DNA from: Blastomyces gilchristii SLH14081
Taxonomy: Eukaryota > Ascomycota > Eurotiomycetes > Onygenales > Ajellomycetaceae
Assembly (NCBI RefSeq): GCF_000003855.2
Contig: NW_003101680.1
Location: forward strand, 4,929,063 to 4,993,062
Direction of reading: 5' to 3'
DNA length: 64,000 nt
Below are positions 43,508 to 56,453 of the stretch, piece after piece. The notes under the pieces are model-generated. The model saw only the letters and a program-made list of their open reading frames with translations. It had not been told where the DNA came from and searched no databases. The stretch's first letter is position 1, and the number at the start of each line of letters is the position of its first letter. A program made the translations under genes and the position numbers.

Positions 43508-45963
43508 TCATGCTATGCCTAAGGGAGGTACACGCCCCTGCTCTTCCTTTTCCTCCGTTCCAAGCTTATACGAAACCTTATACCGCAGTTTAACCAAGTT
43601 CCCGTTCCCGAATGGGATTCCACTCAAGTGCATTTCAAGACGAACTCCATTCTGCTGCAGCGGGGCTATGTTACGTCCAGACTGTGGCGTCAGTTGTAAA
43701 TTATATGCCTGTTTAGTAGTTAACGGCATTAGTACATGGGACTATGTGGGTCGTTGATAGAGGGGAGGGGTAAAAAGGATAATACGGCCGGAGGGGAAGG
43801 GAGGAGGGTGCTGAGAGAGGGAGCGCGGGAGGGAGGGAGGGAAGCGGGAAGACGGATTACCTTCTCAATTGCAACTTGGAAGTGGAGGTCCGAAATTGGT
43901 TGGCTGGTATTGTTTGAAAAGGAGACTACTACATGAATCTTCTGATCCCCTGCATTCCTACAGGCGGCGAAATCAATGCCTATCGATGACTTCAGGACTT
44001 GTACCTTGCTGGTGCTAGGCAGATTGTTCTCCGGAAGGGCCGAGGCGAAGGTCCATTCATCATCCCCTGCAGTAGCTGTGGGTGCTGTCGGCGGCGTTGC
44101 TCTCTGAGACATTCCCTGCCCTAGGTCAAGAAGGGACGATGGTGAGGAGCTAGAGACCAGGGAGCTTTGCAGGTGGTTGAACGGTGACGATGTCTGGGAA
44201 CGTGCCGAGCCTAGAGATGCGAATGTATCCGCTGGTGGGGTCGTTGCTGTTAGTTGTGGTTGCTGGATTGAGGCTGGCATAGATGTCGGGGGCTGGGTTT
44301 CCGACACTGAGACAGCAGATGTGGAAAGGGCTGGGCTATTAAACAGGTTTCCGGATAGTGATGATGTAGACGAGAGCCCCGGTAACGTCGATAGACCTTG
44401 CAGGTGTTAACTTGATTCGCACAATTTTCAGGGCTAACTTACCTGAGCTGAGGCCATGTCCGAGAGATATGCCGCCACCTTGTGGTTGTGAATTTTCTTG
44501 AAATGAAAGACCAAGGAGGTCGCCCTCCGATGACAGTGGAGCTTGCGATTGCGACGTACTGACAGTCGTGCTGCCATTGGAGCTAGGTTCAGTATCGTCG
44601 CCAAAATCGATCAAGGATAACTCATTATCGGAATTCTTCTTCACGCCGGTCTTTGTCCCCAGCGTTCCTTTCGGAATTTTGGCAGCCCCATCTAGGTCGC
44701 CCGACTTCACTAACTTATAGCGCTGGATCGTCCGATGTATGCTATCATTGATTTCTAAGAGTTTGGCAACAGCTTCTGAATCATCCGACTCCTCCTCGCA
44801 CATTTTCTGGATTTTCGGATGTGCGCTTTGCAGAGCGTTGGCGAGTTCCTGGAAGTTTTCATTAAACGCAATCCTATTTTTTATTTTATTTTTTGATTTA
44901 AGGCATTACCGACCTCAAAGACATCCCCTTCTGTTAATTTATCACCTGCTTTGTAACTTTGAAGCATTTCCTCCAAAAGCTTCGCCTTTTGTTGGACCTT
45001 GGCGACCTCTTCAGCAGCCTTCGCTCGGTAGTCCGTTTTATGTCTCAAGTCATACCCCGCCATCACTTTCATCAACCTGTTCGCTTCCTGTAGGTCTTCA
45101 GGGCCTCCTCTTCGAATGAGCTCTTGAAGTTTAGCTGATTGGGCAGCTCGTTCCTCTTCTTCCATTTCCTCAGCAGATTGGAGATTCTAACCTCATGGTC
45201 AATATTACCCTAACACAGTAGGAAGATAAATGACGACATACATCGCTAGGATTTAAGACTGCAGCATCCTCCCGCCGAATTTCCGGGAACATGTAACCTT
45301 TGTAAAGTAGCAGGCGATGCATATCCCTGATAAACCCCAAATCCTCCTTGTATCGTGATGTTTGACATATTGTCTGTCGCCATTCCTCGATCGACTCTAG
45401 AATTCGATGCTGTACCCTGGATGGTCGGATCGGAGGGCGTTCGGGGAATCTCCGTACCAGTTCATTAAGGAATTCTTTCGTGCTGATTTGGAGATGAAAT
45501 GGATATCCGCAATTCTTCACACATATATCAAGAAGCTAACACCATTATCACCATCAGTATCCCACTCCTTCCGACTTGGAAGGCACCACGACATACCGCT
45601 AAGGCGAGCAACGCGACATTGGGATTCCGCGAATTAATGAGCTGTACTATGCTGACAGCGGCTTCCCGAGGCCTTCTCAATCGCCAGAGTCAATGAAATA
45701 GTAGATAAAAGGGACAGTTTCGAGCCAAGGAACTCACGCATTGCCCTTTTTGGAGTTTATCAGATCCGCTACTTCGAGGTTCAGAGCGAGGTTGGGTTCG
45801 AAATTCTGTGGGTCGCAAGCATTGTCTATAGCGAAACAATGTTAAATTAAAGGACGTGGAAGATACTGTGAGAGGTAGGAAGCAAAAGGAACCTACGGAT
45901 GTATCGTTGTAGCGTTGATTGCGCGGGTTCAGCGTAGGCACCAAATCGGTCCCTCGCTGCCAT
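43508..45963 (-). CDS. GGA: GGA-type clathrin adaptor (VHS-GAT-GAE)
   Basis: Arf-GTP-dependent monomeric adaptor that sorts cargo from the trans-Golgi network to endosome/vacuole. Eight exons (complement): 45897-45963, 45738-45825, 45597-45672, 45242-45535, 44914-45186, 44443-44848, 43861-44396 and 43508-43708, giving 646 aa. VHS domain about residues 8-150 (ACDPQNFEPNLALNLEVADL, REAAVSIVQLINSRNPNVALLAL, VKNCGYPFHLQI). GAT domain about 190-310, with the Arf-binding helix (ELIRRGGPEDLQEANRLMK) and the ubiquitin-binding helical end (MCEEESDDSEAVAKLLEIND). The hinge contains clathrin-box-like LIDFGDD and LLDLG. GAE ear about 510-646 (VVVSFSNNTSQPISDLHFQVAIEK; GNLVKLRYKVSYKL). One acceptor reads AAG (exon 3) and one donor GTCGGT (exon 5), slightly unusual but needed for the domain. 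Fungi usually have one or two GGA genes. Confidence 0.95.
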
Positions 45964-48267
45964 GCGTGCTGAAGTCGCCTCCAGGTTGACAGATAGATAA
46001 GAGAATCAAAACCTAAAATGGGAAATCTGAAAGCGTAGAATGAAAGCTGCTTTTCTCCCGCCACGTAATAAAGGATGCGTCGGCCGTTCTGTCGTGATAT
46101 CAATGATGACGAGGATGATGCTGGTATTGGACATTGGAAGAGATTATGTAGTTGACCATTTCCTCTTTCATCCACGTGGGGTTGAGGCTCAAGTCTCCTC
46201 TTCAGCCCAATACAACAACTCCACCTCGCCAACACCAACATGAACAACAACATCTTAGCAAAGGCCTTGTCCAGTGAACTCGGGAGACATTGGTAAGAAC
46301 TTGCCTGCCAGGCCTGCTTCCGGGCAACTAATCGCGGAAACTGGCCCGTTCAATCTGCCGGCCCTTTGATCCATTTATTTACACAGAGCTGGGGACTTAG
46401 CTAAATAACTTTGCTTTCTACCTTGCGATTCCATTCTGACTTCTTCGTCAGTACATATTATTGAGCGGAATGATATGTTTCTCCGTGATTACGGGAATGG
46501 GCCTGCTTCTTTCTACAACAAAATATCTCGTACTGCAGCTGCCAAATTTTTAAATTCCACCCCTACTTTTGAGTGTCTACATCGATTGCCACAGCTTTTT
46601 GAATGGCTCTTAATGATAGCCACAACTTCTCATCAGGATCCTTCACTCATCAGGGTCCCCACTGCTACGGTAGCTATCTCTGGGATGTCATCTCTGTCTT
46701 TATTCTCTCAAAACCCTACGGCAATGGACGCTAACAATGCCCGTGCTTGTTTCCCATCTAGCTAAACAATCCCCAAACTTAAACGCCAGAAGCGAACAAC
46801 CTCATGGACACAGTTCGAGTTCTCCATTCGTTTCCACACATGTCATCAGTACCGCACCTGGACTGGCGGGAACATAACAATGGTGAAAATTACATCCAAT
46901 TTTGAATTTAGCCCTTGCCACCTAGATAGCTCTTGCTCATTTCAATAAGCGACGGCATCCCTTACCCCGAATTATCTTCTATTCTAGGGAAGGTTCCAGG
47001 AGCAGTGAAGTTTATCATACGAGCGAAGAACTTGAGCACGTCTACCACGTTCAAAAACTTGTCACGGGATAAACGGCGGAGACGCTACAGCCAGTGTCAG
47101 CACTGTCAGAAATCTCATACCACGCGTCTCAATCTTTATATTCATCTTCCTCATTTCCAGTACCGGGCTCCGCTTTGGTAACGACGCGGAAAAGCTCCGC
47201 AGTTTCCAGGAGGAAAGAAAGCTGGACCTCGCTGGTATGTTCCCAATCAACTAGCAGCTTGTGTTCATAACAGACATGGTGCGGCTAAGCCTCAAGTTTA
47301 TTCGACAGAGACGATGAAATTGAAATTGAACTGAAATTAAAGATCCGTCATATGCCCTCGGCAAAGTGCTCATGTATATACGATAGGACACTTTACGACG
47401 TCAAAGCCGTTGGCAATGCGGGATAATTACTTAGCACCTTAGTTCAATACTTCAAGCTGATGATAAAAATACACAGCTACCTCCTCGGTGCGGCGCTATG
47501 GCATCTACACTCTCGAGGGTTAGAGCGTCGGTTGAGGTTAATGTATTCAGGTTTATTGCCCCAGTGTCCAGTCTCGCCATTCACCCGACTAGGGTCCCAA
47601 GGGGTGGGCGGCTTTGAGCTTCAGCGTTCCTTTCTTTTCCAAACCCGGACAATGGTTAATAACTGTAATGCTTGTTCTGAGTGAGAGTTTTAAACGCCCT
47701 ATAGGGGTGGACCTACACGCCTAGACAACGTTGAGATCTAGCACAACGCTTCATAGTATATTGAGTCTGGAACACGGGAAAAAATTGAATATGAATCGCA
47801 TGGGGTATTATTGCCTGATCGCTTGAAGAATGGATTGCAGGAATGTTACCTCCCGTCTAACAGCGCTGGTGACCGCTACATTAACGCAAGGACGTTAGGG
47901 AACTGACAGCCTAGTTATTTCACAGCCCTTTAATAGACATTACCTTCCTGGGGAAGGATAGTTCTCAATTCTTCAAAATATTATTCGAATGTCTTTTTTG
48001 TTCACCGTTGTCGCAAATGATAGACCCTCATTATTTAAGTCAACTACAACTTTTTTTCTTATTTCAAATCGGAATTAGGTTATTCCCCGCTACTGCGCCA
48101 AGACCGGCGCCAACCTCGCAAGCACGTTCGTCATGACAAAATCCGTATTATTACCTCATAACAATTGAACTTCTATCTCTCTCTTTTTCTTTTTTTTTTT
48201 CGGCTTTAGTAAAAGACCTCCTACATTACATCACCCCGTTTTCTTTTTTTAAAAAAGAGAAGGAAAC
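45964..48267. other. Intergenic, about 2.3 kb, between divergent GGA and TSR3 genes
   Basis: No gene recognised. Open frames at 46475-46765 and 46933-47181 have no family features. The last about 200 bp before TSR3 are T/C-rich, with CTCTCTTTTTC just upstream, typical promoter pyrimidine tract. Confidence 0.45.
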
Positions 48268-49628
48268 ATGGTTCGACACAAGAAAGATAACTTCGGCAAA
48301 CGAGGAAGAGGAGGCAACTATTCATCGCAACCCCGCCAACGATTTCGGGACTCCTCTGTCGACGGCGACCCCGACGCGCCCAAGAAATTCCCCTTTAAAG
48401 CTGCCTGTTGGGACCTGGGTCATTGTGACCCTAAGCGATGCTCCGGCAAAAAGCTGATGCAACATGGTGTTATGCGCGAGCTACAGATCGGACAGAAATT
48501 CGCCGGGGTTGTGATTTCGTGAGTGTAGACCTACAACGCACACAGTTTTCGGATTCCCCCACCCCAATATTGCAAACTTCCATTTCGTTTGTTTTTTCTG
48601 CATGCTAATATCTCCTTTTCCGCTCTGATTTTTTCTAGACCTAATGCGAAGCGCACGATCTCCCCGGCTGATCGCGAGTTGCTGGAACAATATGGGGCTG
48701 CGGTTGTGGAATGTTCGTGGGTGAGGACTCAGGAAGTCCCCTGGTCGAAAATTGGGGGGAAGTGTGAGAGATTATGTGAGTACTTCCTTATTTTTTTCTC
48801 CCCGTCCTACGAATGAGATGCCTTTTTCCCACATGGCGGGCCATTGGAACTTCATCAAATAAGCCACGATTAACTTACACAGTTCCCGTAGTACCTTACC
48901 TCGTTGCTGCAAACTCAGTCAATTACGGACGTCCCTGGCGGCTAAACTGCGCAGAGGCACTAGCGGCTGCCTTCTACATATGCGGGCATGAGGATTGGGC
49001 TGGCGAAGTTCTAAAAAAGTTTTCGTACGGCAGGGCATTTTTGGAGATCAATTCTCAACTTTTGAAACGATATGCAGCTTGTAAAACGGAAGAGGATGTG
49101 AAGAATACGCAGGAATACTGGTTGGAAAAAATCGAGAGGGAGTATTCTGAGAGTCGGGTGGACAAGGGGACCGATGATATGTGGACCGTTGGGAATACGA
49201 ACAGACGAAATATCCCAGATTCAGAAGGTGAGGAGGAAGAGGAGGAAAGTGAAGATGGAGAAGAATCTGGAGGACAGGATGACGAGGAAGATTATTCAGA
49301 CAGAGACCTGTATGCGCTGCCTGAGGAATCGGATGATGAAGAGGAGATGGCAGAGTTACGCCGGAGAGTACTGAATTCAAAGCCGTTTACGAATGTCACA
49401 ACAGATGAAACGGAATCCAAGCCGCAGCTCGAGAAAACTAAGAGGCCAGAAGCACCTAGGAACGGCGCCGCCGGAACAGTTTTGGGTTCTAGACAAGCCA
49501 ACATCCTTGATGATGACGGCAATGGCGATGATAGTCAAGATGACAGTGAAGACGCAACCTTTGACAAAATCATTAATGCCACCGTCACTACGGACCGGAC
49601 GGGAATCCTTGCGAAACAGCGGGGATAG
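48268..49628 (+). CDS. TSR3: 18S rRNA aminocarboxypropyltransferase Tsr3
   Basis: Transfers the 3-amino-3-carboxypropyl group of S-adenosylmethionine to the hypermodified pseudouridine of 18S rRNA (m1acp3-psi) during late cytoplasmic 40S maturation. Three exons give 374 aa: 48268-48518, 48639-48775 and 48892-49628. N-terminus basic (RHKKDNFGKRGRGG). The catalytic part, residues about 45-215, has the family blocks ACWDLGHCDPKRCSGKKL, LSP-type SPNAKRTISPADRELL, VVECSWVRTQEVPW, LPYLVAANSVNYGRPWRLNC and EALAAAFYICGHEDWA. The C-terminal 150 residues are acidic and disordered (runs of Glu/Asp), as in other fungal Tsr3. Splice sites are consistent with all blocks. Assignment secure. Confidence 0.95.
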
Positions 49629-50110
49629 AACAACCCACAGTTGTAATAAGATGGCACTTTTCTCCATTACCTTGATGCATAGGTGACTATCTGCACACCC
49701 CTTGCTTTTGGTCCCCCGCCACGAACGTCACCGTACAGGATAGGCTTATTTTTTTGAATAACTAAACGAATTCAACGCCAATAGTCACATAATCTTTTGG
49801 CGTTCTTTGGTGGTCGTTTGGGCTTGCTAGGTGTCTGCGTGTCTACGTACTGTACCACTCTAAATAGCTGTAGTTGTTATTTTGGCGGGACATAGCTGTA
49901 TCCCGACACAGTCTGGTTTGTACTCGGCACTGCGTCTGCATGGATGCGTCCCCTGTCTGGGTTAAAGCAGCATCTGCCACCTGCCAACTCTTAGCCTTAC
50001 CATACGGGAAGAACGTAGGGTTAATTTACGGTGATTACACCGTGGATCCACCATTCCACCCGTGTCACGTGTCGCCGATTGTAACACATGTTCCACCATT
50101 ATATTCAGCA
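49629..50110. other. Intergenic, about 480 bp, at gene/AT-island boundary
   Basis: TSR3 3' UTR and ordinary-composition DNA. At about 50100 the sequence changes within a few tens of bases to AT-rich, almost CG-free DNA that continues to the right edge. Confidence 0.6.
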
Positions 50111-52875
50111 ACACATCACTGAATATTAAATGTCAAGATGGTGTTGAGATGGCACAGAACTTTCTAACATCATCATGACACTACTCAGTAACTGTGTAAT
50201 TGACAGATGTCATTATCAGAATACTACTAAGATATTATAAGACACTGTATACTGTTCTGTCAGTGAAATCAATATACTATTAAGCTAGTTACCTGATCTC
50301 AGATCAACTATCTATCTAAAGAAATGAGATATCTCAATTGTAATACAAATATCTTATTGCTCAAGACTCATATATTAAATAATCATCATTTTTATCACTA
50401 TTCTGTATTAAAATGTTATACAATGCTGTCTTTCAAATCACCAGCAGTCTGATAATAGTGTAATTATCAGAATTCTCTTATAAAATCAGCAGATTCAGTA
50501 GATAATCATGCATGACATGATATAGAGAAATAAGTATAAAGAAAATTCACTTAACTTCTCTTATTTTATGAATAAATATAATTATAATTCAGTCAAGCTC
50601 TGTTCTCTGATATTAAATGATATTCTCTTTTATAAGAGAGATTCAGTGAATGTGATCTCTGATTTATATATTAATAAGTTAATAACTGATTAATTGATTA
50701 ATTGATTGAATAGACATACTGAACTAAGAATATTAACTTATTATAGAAAAGTATTGAACAGTGATCTGATTTCAAAACTGAGAGCTTATTTCAATCAGTG
50801 TTATAGAATTTTCATAGCTTATTAAGAAATGAATAAAGCAATTCAAGCTTAAAGAGATTTATAAATTATATACTGACTTTCTCTGATATCTTATTTAATA
50901 ATAGATGATTAAAAATCTTCAGAGTAATATAATCTTTTATTAACTTTAACTTAATAGAGTAGTTCAGTAAATTATTATTCTTATCTTTAACTTCTTCATT
51001 TATTCTCAGCAGATTATTGAACAGTGCTGAATAAACTGTATACAAATCTTGAATCTTCTGTGCCAGATATATATCAGAGCTGTTAAAGAAATCTCTTAAT
51101 ATTAGTTATAAAGTTCAGTGAAAGCTCTTCTATAAGAGTAGTATCTTTTTTATATCTCAATAATTTATTTACTATATTAGATTCTTGTAGTTCTGATACT
51201 TATTCTCTTCTATCAGAATATTACAGTTGTTGAATACTGTATATTCTTTAATCTACTCAATATAGTGTAAATTAATATACATATTCAGTCATTTCTTTAT
51301 ATATTATATAAGCTTTGCTTTTTTTATATAATCACTGATATACATGATGACAGTACTCATAGTTAAAGCAGAGAATGACTGATAACTAACAACTGAATCA
51401 GCTTAAAATAGCTTAAATATCACTGCTACTCTGACTGCTACTTCAATAAGAAATTATAGTTATTAGCAGACTCTCAGTATAATTTAATAAGTCACTTCAG
51501 AATTATTTTCTCTCAGTGATTAAGATACTAATAGACTATTATTTCTTACAATAACTGCATATATCTGAATAATAAGATCAATAGATAATTGATTTAATGC
51601 TGAAAATACTGCAGAAATAATCTGCTTAATCACTGAACTAAGTCATTTCTCTCTAAGCTCACACTGCAAGATAAGAGATATAATGATTGAAGCTTAAGTA
51701 TGTTCTTGAAGCTGATACTTCTTGAGATGAGTGATCAGTGACTGCAGACAATTTTAATTATAAGAAAAAGAGAATATCTGCAATATTTAGAAGTATTCTA
51801 GTTAATTATACAGTAATAAAACAGTACTGATCAGCAATGAGTATGAAATCTCTGATATATCAGTAAACTCACTATGATATGAATCAGATAAGAAAAAAGA
51901 GATTAAATTCAAACTTGAATATATCTGAAAAAGAAATATAGTCTGTGATATCATTTCTTACTCTTGATATATTTGATCTCTATATGTGAAATTCAGCAGA
52001 TCATTCAGTTTAGCCTGAAGATATTATATATAGTAGTGAAATCAGCTGTTATTATATAGATTATAGTTCAGATTCAGTTGATTCTTATCATTAATAAAGC
52101 AGCTTCAGTATGATCTTCTTACTGTTAATTCTTTGATCTCTATATTACTATTTTACTGCAGCATATCTTTAAGAAATGTAATATAAGATACAATCACTCT
52201 TATCTTTTTTTCATCAATATTCATCATAATTCTCTTACAATTCAATATAGATAAGTCATATAACAATACAGTAACTATATCAGAAAAATTGATATTATGA
52301 GAATTAAAGATTAGAATAAAAATATTATTTCACTTTAAGTACTCAATAGCACTCAGTGCAGAAATCAAATAAAAACTCATTAAGCTTCAGTACATATTTC
52401 AATATAAATCAAATTTATTAATAAATAATTGATATGACAGAGAAATAACTTGTATATCAGAATAAAATATACTTTTTAAAAGATTTAATTCATATGCTGT
52501 AATTTTCAACTCAGTCTGAATTAGCAAAGATTTACAATATAATCATATTTCAACAACTTCAGTTTTAGTTTTCATGACTCAGTGAAGAAAATACTGATCT
52601 TGACTCTTATATATCAGCAGATCAGAACCTGATTCAAATACTATATTTATATAAATATCAAGTTAATTGAGAACTTGAATAATTAAGATATATTTCATCT
52701 CATTCTTTATTATGATTATTTCAAAGAAGTTAAATAATAGATTTAAGAACAGTAATCTTTGTACAGTCTGTGAAGTATAGTAAACAGCTTCTTGAACTTT
52801 CAGAACTATTATATGAGATCTCATATCTGAATGTCAGTGATTATATCTGATAAAATGCACTCTTTCAATGTGAGA
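50111..52875. mobile_element. Heavily mutated, AT-rich retroelement remnant
   Basis: About 2.8 kb of AT-rich DNA with almost no CG dinucleotides. No LTR pair found. The only recognisable coding trace is a minus-strand frame at about 50874-51107. It probably belongs to a third element, older than the gypsy elements to the right. Confidence 0.55.
50874..51107 (-). pseudogene. Decayed gag-like frame
   Basis: On the minus strand about 75 codons stay open: FFNSSDIYLAQKIQDLY, followed by YSALFNNLLRINEEV, a Lys/Asn-rich stretch and KIFNHLLLNKISEKVS. Helical, charged and gag-like in feel, but not assigned to a family. Stops flank it on both sides. Confidence 0.4.
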
Positions 52876-53023
52876 TGTGACGTGCTTCTGCTCTCTATTC
52901 AAGTCAATTCTCTATTCAGCTCTAGCTTTCACTTCATTTCTTACTGTTTTCTGAAGCTTCTGCTTCTACCTTCTCTCTCTGCTCTTCTCTTCATATGCAA
53001 TTACTTCTTCTATGAGAGCTTTC
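52876..53023 (+). mobile_element. Left piece of the LTR of the plus-strand host gypsy element
   Basis: Contains one copy of a 65-bp tandem repeat (about 52956-53022) whose other copies are at 60807-60871 and 60872-60936. Removing the nested element and one TSD copy rejoins TATGAGAGCTTTC to ACTTCTTCTCTACAG in correct register. The left boundary (TGTGACGTGC at 52876) is a guess from the TG rule. Confidence 0.6.
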
Positions 53024-53559
53024 TGTAATGTGACGGAACCGAAGCAGTGGCTAGTCAGCGGCATCATGTAGAGGTAGTTGTTTAAGAAGCTGTATAAGTG
53101 AGCTTAACTATCTTGCTTGAATAGTGAGCTTGTAGACTACAGAGTTATTGTGAGGATATTACAGATATAATACTTAGTATACTAAGAAGATTGTATAAGA
53201 CATGCAGTAACTCTTGTATATATTTCAGTAGTAGAAAAGAAATGAATCACTGACTTCTTTAATAAGAAGTCAGCATCTAGCTATTCTATATAGATAATGA
53301 GTGAATACTCTTTCCTCATTTCATAAGTAAGAATAGCTGAAGTGATATCTCAGCAGTGTCTTATTATCAAGAAAGAGTAATCTGCTGACCTTGTATAGAA
53401 GTGAGGTTCTCTTATTCATCAATTGAATCTTTCTATGATATATCTGAATAATATTATAGAGTGATTGAAAACTAGTTTGAATAGAATGAAATTATCTGTA
53501 TGAAAGTAATGAGCTGTGTAAAACTGCAGCAGAGTCTTGACACAGCTGAGAGTATGATA
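53024..53559 (-). repeat. Gypsy 3' LTR (left copy)
   Basis: 536 bp, TGTAATGTGACGG start and TATGATA end (mutated TGACA). AT-rich throughout. Confidence 0.93.
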
Positions 53560-53983
53560 ATGTTCTTCTCTTTAAAAGTATAGTCTCTATACTCTTAAGA
53601 TTATCAGATTAGAAGTTATCTTTATTGTATAGTAATAATTATCAACTGATTAACAGTGCATATACTGTATATAATATAAAGAAATAGATGAGTTTTTCTG
53701 CTGACTGTATAAATCTTTCTTTTTCTATCTTCATTCAAATCAAATGCATGATAAGTGAGTTTCTTATATATTAATTTAAAATGTGAAAAATATAGTTAAC
53801 AAGTGACTTGCAGATCTCTCATTATATTTCATTCTATATATAGAATTCTCTGTAAAAGTGATGTATTTTAGAGACAAAGCTAACAGTAGTGATAGAATTT
53901 TTCAAAAAGATCTTCTCTCTCTGTAATATATTTTTCTTTCTCTTCTTCTCATCTGTAATAGTGAGTGCATGAGAGCATCATTC

Positions 53984-54490
53984 TTAGAAGATAATAAGAG
54001 ACTTATTCTGATATTTTCTAGTGAATAAATATCTTTGTGATGCGGCTGTGGCCTCTGTGACTGTCAAGAAAACCAGATTGAAGATAACAGTGTTAATGAG
54101 CTGCAGAAGCACTGCTCTCATTGTCACATCTTCTTCTGCTTCTCTTGCAGCTGCAGCAGTAGTTGCTGTGCCTTGCAGTGAGATGTTATTTCTTCTGCTA
54201 GTCAGTGCATCTGCATCTGATCTATTCTCTGCTCTCTCTGTCACTGTTGTAACACTGCTCTCTCTCTCAGTTAATACAGTGATGTATGACTCTGTGTGAT
54301 CATTCAGAGAGAAACTCAGAGAGAGCTTGATTTCAGAAACAGTGACTCTGAGAAGCTTAATTCATAGTTTCTCTTTCACAGCATATCTGAGCCCTGCTTA
54401 GAATACTGCTGAGTTAAGTCTACAGAGTTCTGCAGTTTCTTCATCTTCTCTCTGTGAGAAGACTTCAGTGCAGTCTCTAATCAGTACTGC
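53984..54490 (-). pseudogene. Extra reading frame downstream of gypsy integrase
   Basis: One minus-strand frame runs about 165 codons with only two stops. It includes an Ala/Thr/Glu-rich part (TTAAAAREAEEDVTMRAVLLQ) and ends at 53984. It lies between integrase and the 3' LTR, where most Ty3/gypsy elements have only a short leader. Somewhat richer in GC than its surroundings. No homology recognised. Confidence 0.5.
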
Positions 54491-55490
54491 TACTTATCTG
54501 CACTGTGTTAAGCAGCTGAAGAAGAGAGGAATTTTATACACTTATTTCTTCTTTTACTTCTGTTATTTTCATTATATCTGTAATAATGACTTCTGTCTCT
54601 CTGTAAGTATTATCTTATAGAAAGATATTATATCAGCTCTGATAAGAAGTCTAGATACTCAAGCAGTACAGAGTAAGAGTCTCAGAGCTTTAAGTATTAA
54701 TGAATTCTGTCAAGACTGAGAAGATCTCTCTTGCTCATCTGTAAAAGAAGATGAAAGTGTGAATCTCTGAGATGAAAAAACATCTCAGAATGACTGATCT
54801 TAAGAAGAAGTCAGCTGATACTGTTATTAAAAGTACTGTAAAGATTAATCACTGATTGAAGAGAATTTCACTTTAATTAAAGTAAATAACTAAAATGCTT
54901 TATAAGTTAGTAAGTTAATATTTTTATATATTTCTTATACTCTTCTACAGTGCTGCAGTACTAACTTCTCAATAGACAAAGATATCAGTGTTAGAGACTT
55001 TAACAGTGAAGAATGAGTTTAGTAAAGATGTGATTATTGATAAGTAGACTCTGATCTCTCTTTTTACTTTTTCAGTGAGCTGTGACTCTATTAGAATAGC
55101 AGTGACTTATAAGTTAATAATATTAATCTTTTTATTGATTTTTAATATCTTTTTTCTCTAATCACTTCAGGAATTTTACACTTGTGTAGTCTCATTAAAC
55201 TTCTAAAAAACTCTTTGAGAGAAAATAGAAGAAGAGTGCTACAGAGTCTATAAGACACTGACTCATTATTACAAGATTATCTCTAAAAAATCCTTTGAGA
55301 AAAATGAGAAGTCTTAAGCAGTATTTCTTACTCAATGTCTCTAGTATGTAATGAGATGATCTCTACTAGTTATCTCATAGCTTATAATCTCTTTCTCAGT
55401 ATTTTTCAAATGCTTAAGTGATTTTCATAAATTCTCTGATGATGAATAATCTTCTTATTTAATAAGATATTGAAGCTTACTGTAATATGT

Positions 55491-55673
55491 TCACTTATTC
55501 AATATTTTCTTCATAAGATATTCAGTATTACTCTTAATCTCAATATTATCTGACTGAGACAGCTCTGCTCTGAGACATTGCTTATAGAGCTTTAAATAGA
55601 AAATGTAAAAAACAGAATGAATTGATTTTAATTCTGTGAATAATTTTAACTTATATATCTGCTTACTCATCAC
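55491..55673 (-). pseudogene. Gypsy integrase C-terminal / chromodomain-like remnant
   Basis: YKLKLFTELKSIHSVFYI corresponds to the conserved KLPxxxxxHPVFHV block of Ty3/gypsy integrase ends, followed by EYLMKKILNK resembling the first strand of a chromodomain. Mutated. Confidence 0.65.
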
Positions 55674-56228
55674 TCTTGTTACTGAGAAAGGTTCTAGTCA
55701 TCACTCACTGAGCTTCTTATACAATCTTATTATCTTGATATTTTTTGCTAAAAGTAGTACTTAATTCTCTATCAAGAACTTTATTGAAAGATGTTTTCAA
55801 TTATAGTATTTCATCTGCTGCTTCTGAGCACAGCAGATGCTTTTCATCATCTTCTTATAAATTTTGTTTAAAAGTTTCAATCTCACTTTTACTTCTAATA
55901 CTGAGAGATACTCTGTTCTCTGTATCTGTCTGACATTCTAACTGTCTATTCTTTTCTTTGAAATATTGTCTGCAATGTCACTGAGTAATGAAGAATTATA
56001 TTTATAATAAGTATAGAAAGAAGATATCTTTAAGATTGTATTCTTTGTATTATTATATATAAATTCAGTGATCAGAAGATGTTTAGGTCAATTATTCTGA
56101 TAATATAAATAGAACACTTGAAGATGCTGTTCTAGTATTTGATTCTGATGTTCAGTCTGATCATCTGTCTGCAGATGAAATGTAGTACTGAGAAGATGTC
56201 TTATTATAAGATGATAGCAAAAAGTTAA

Positions 56229-56453
56229 TCAGTATTTACTGATGAAGAGGAATTCTTGATCTATTATCAATGATTTCAGAGCACTGTGATTACAAATGAT
56301 AATATCTAAAAACAGGTTAGTTAATTCAGAGGCTTTAATCTTTTTATAAGTAGAGATATATCTGATCATCTTCATGAAGTAGTTAACAATAATTAAAATT
56401 GAGTCATATTCTTTGACTCTTGTCAACTTCAGCAGATTAACTATGAAATTCAT
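56229..56453 (-). pseudogene. Gypsy integrase core remnant
   Basis: Frame MNFIVNLLKL..KEYDSILIIVNYFMKM, ISTYKKIKASELTNLF and SLIIDQEFLF matches the DDE integrase core of gypsy elements (strand with first Asp, here Asn; second Asp block DQEFLF kept). Confidence 0.75.

Noticed and set aside
43253..43522. 89-codon plus-strand frame with a hydrophobic stretch
   Set aside because: Lies in the 3' flank of the GGA gene in antisense and overlaps its last codons; no family features seen.
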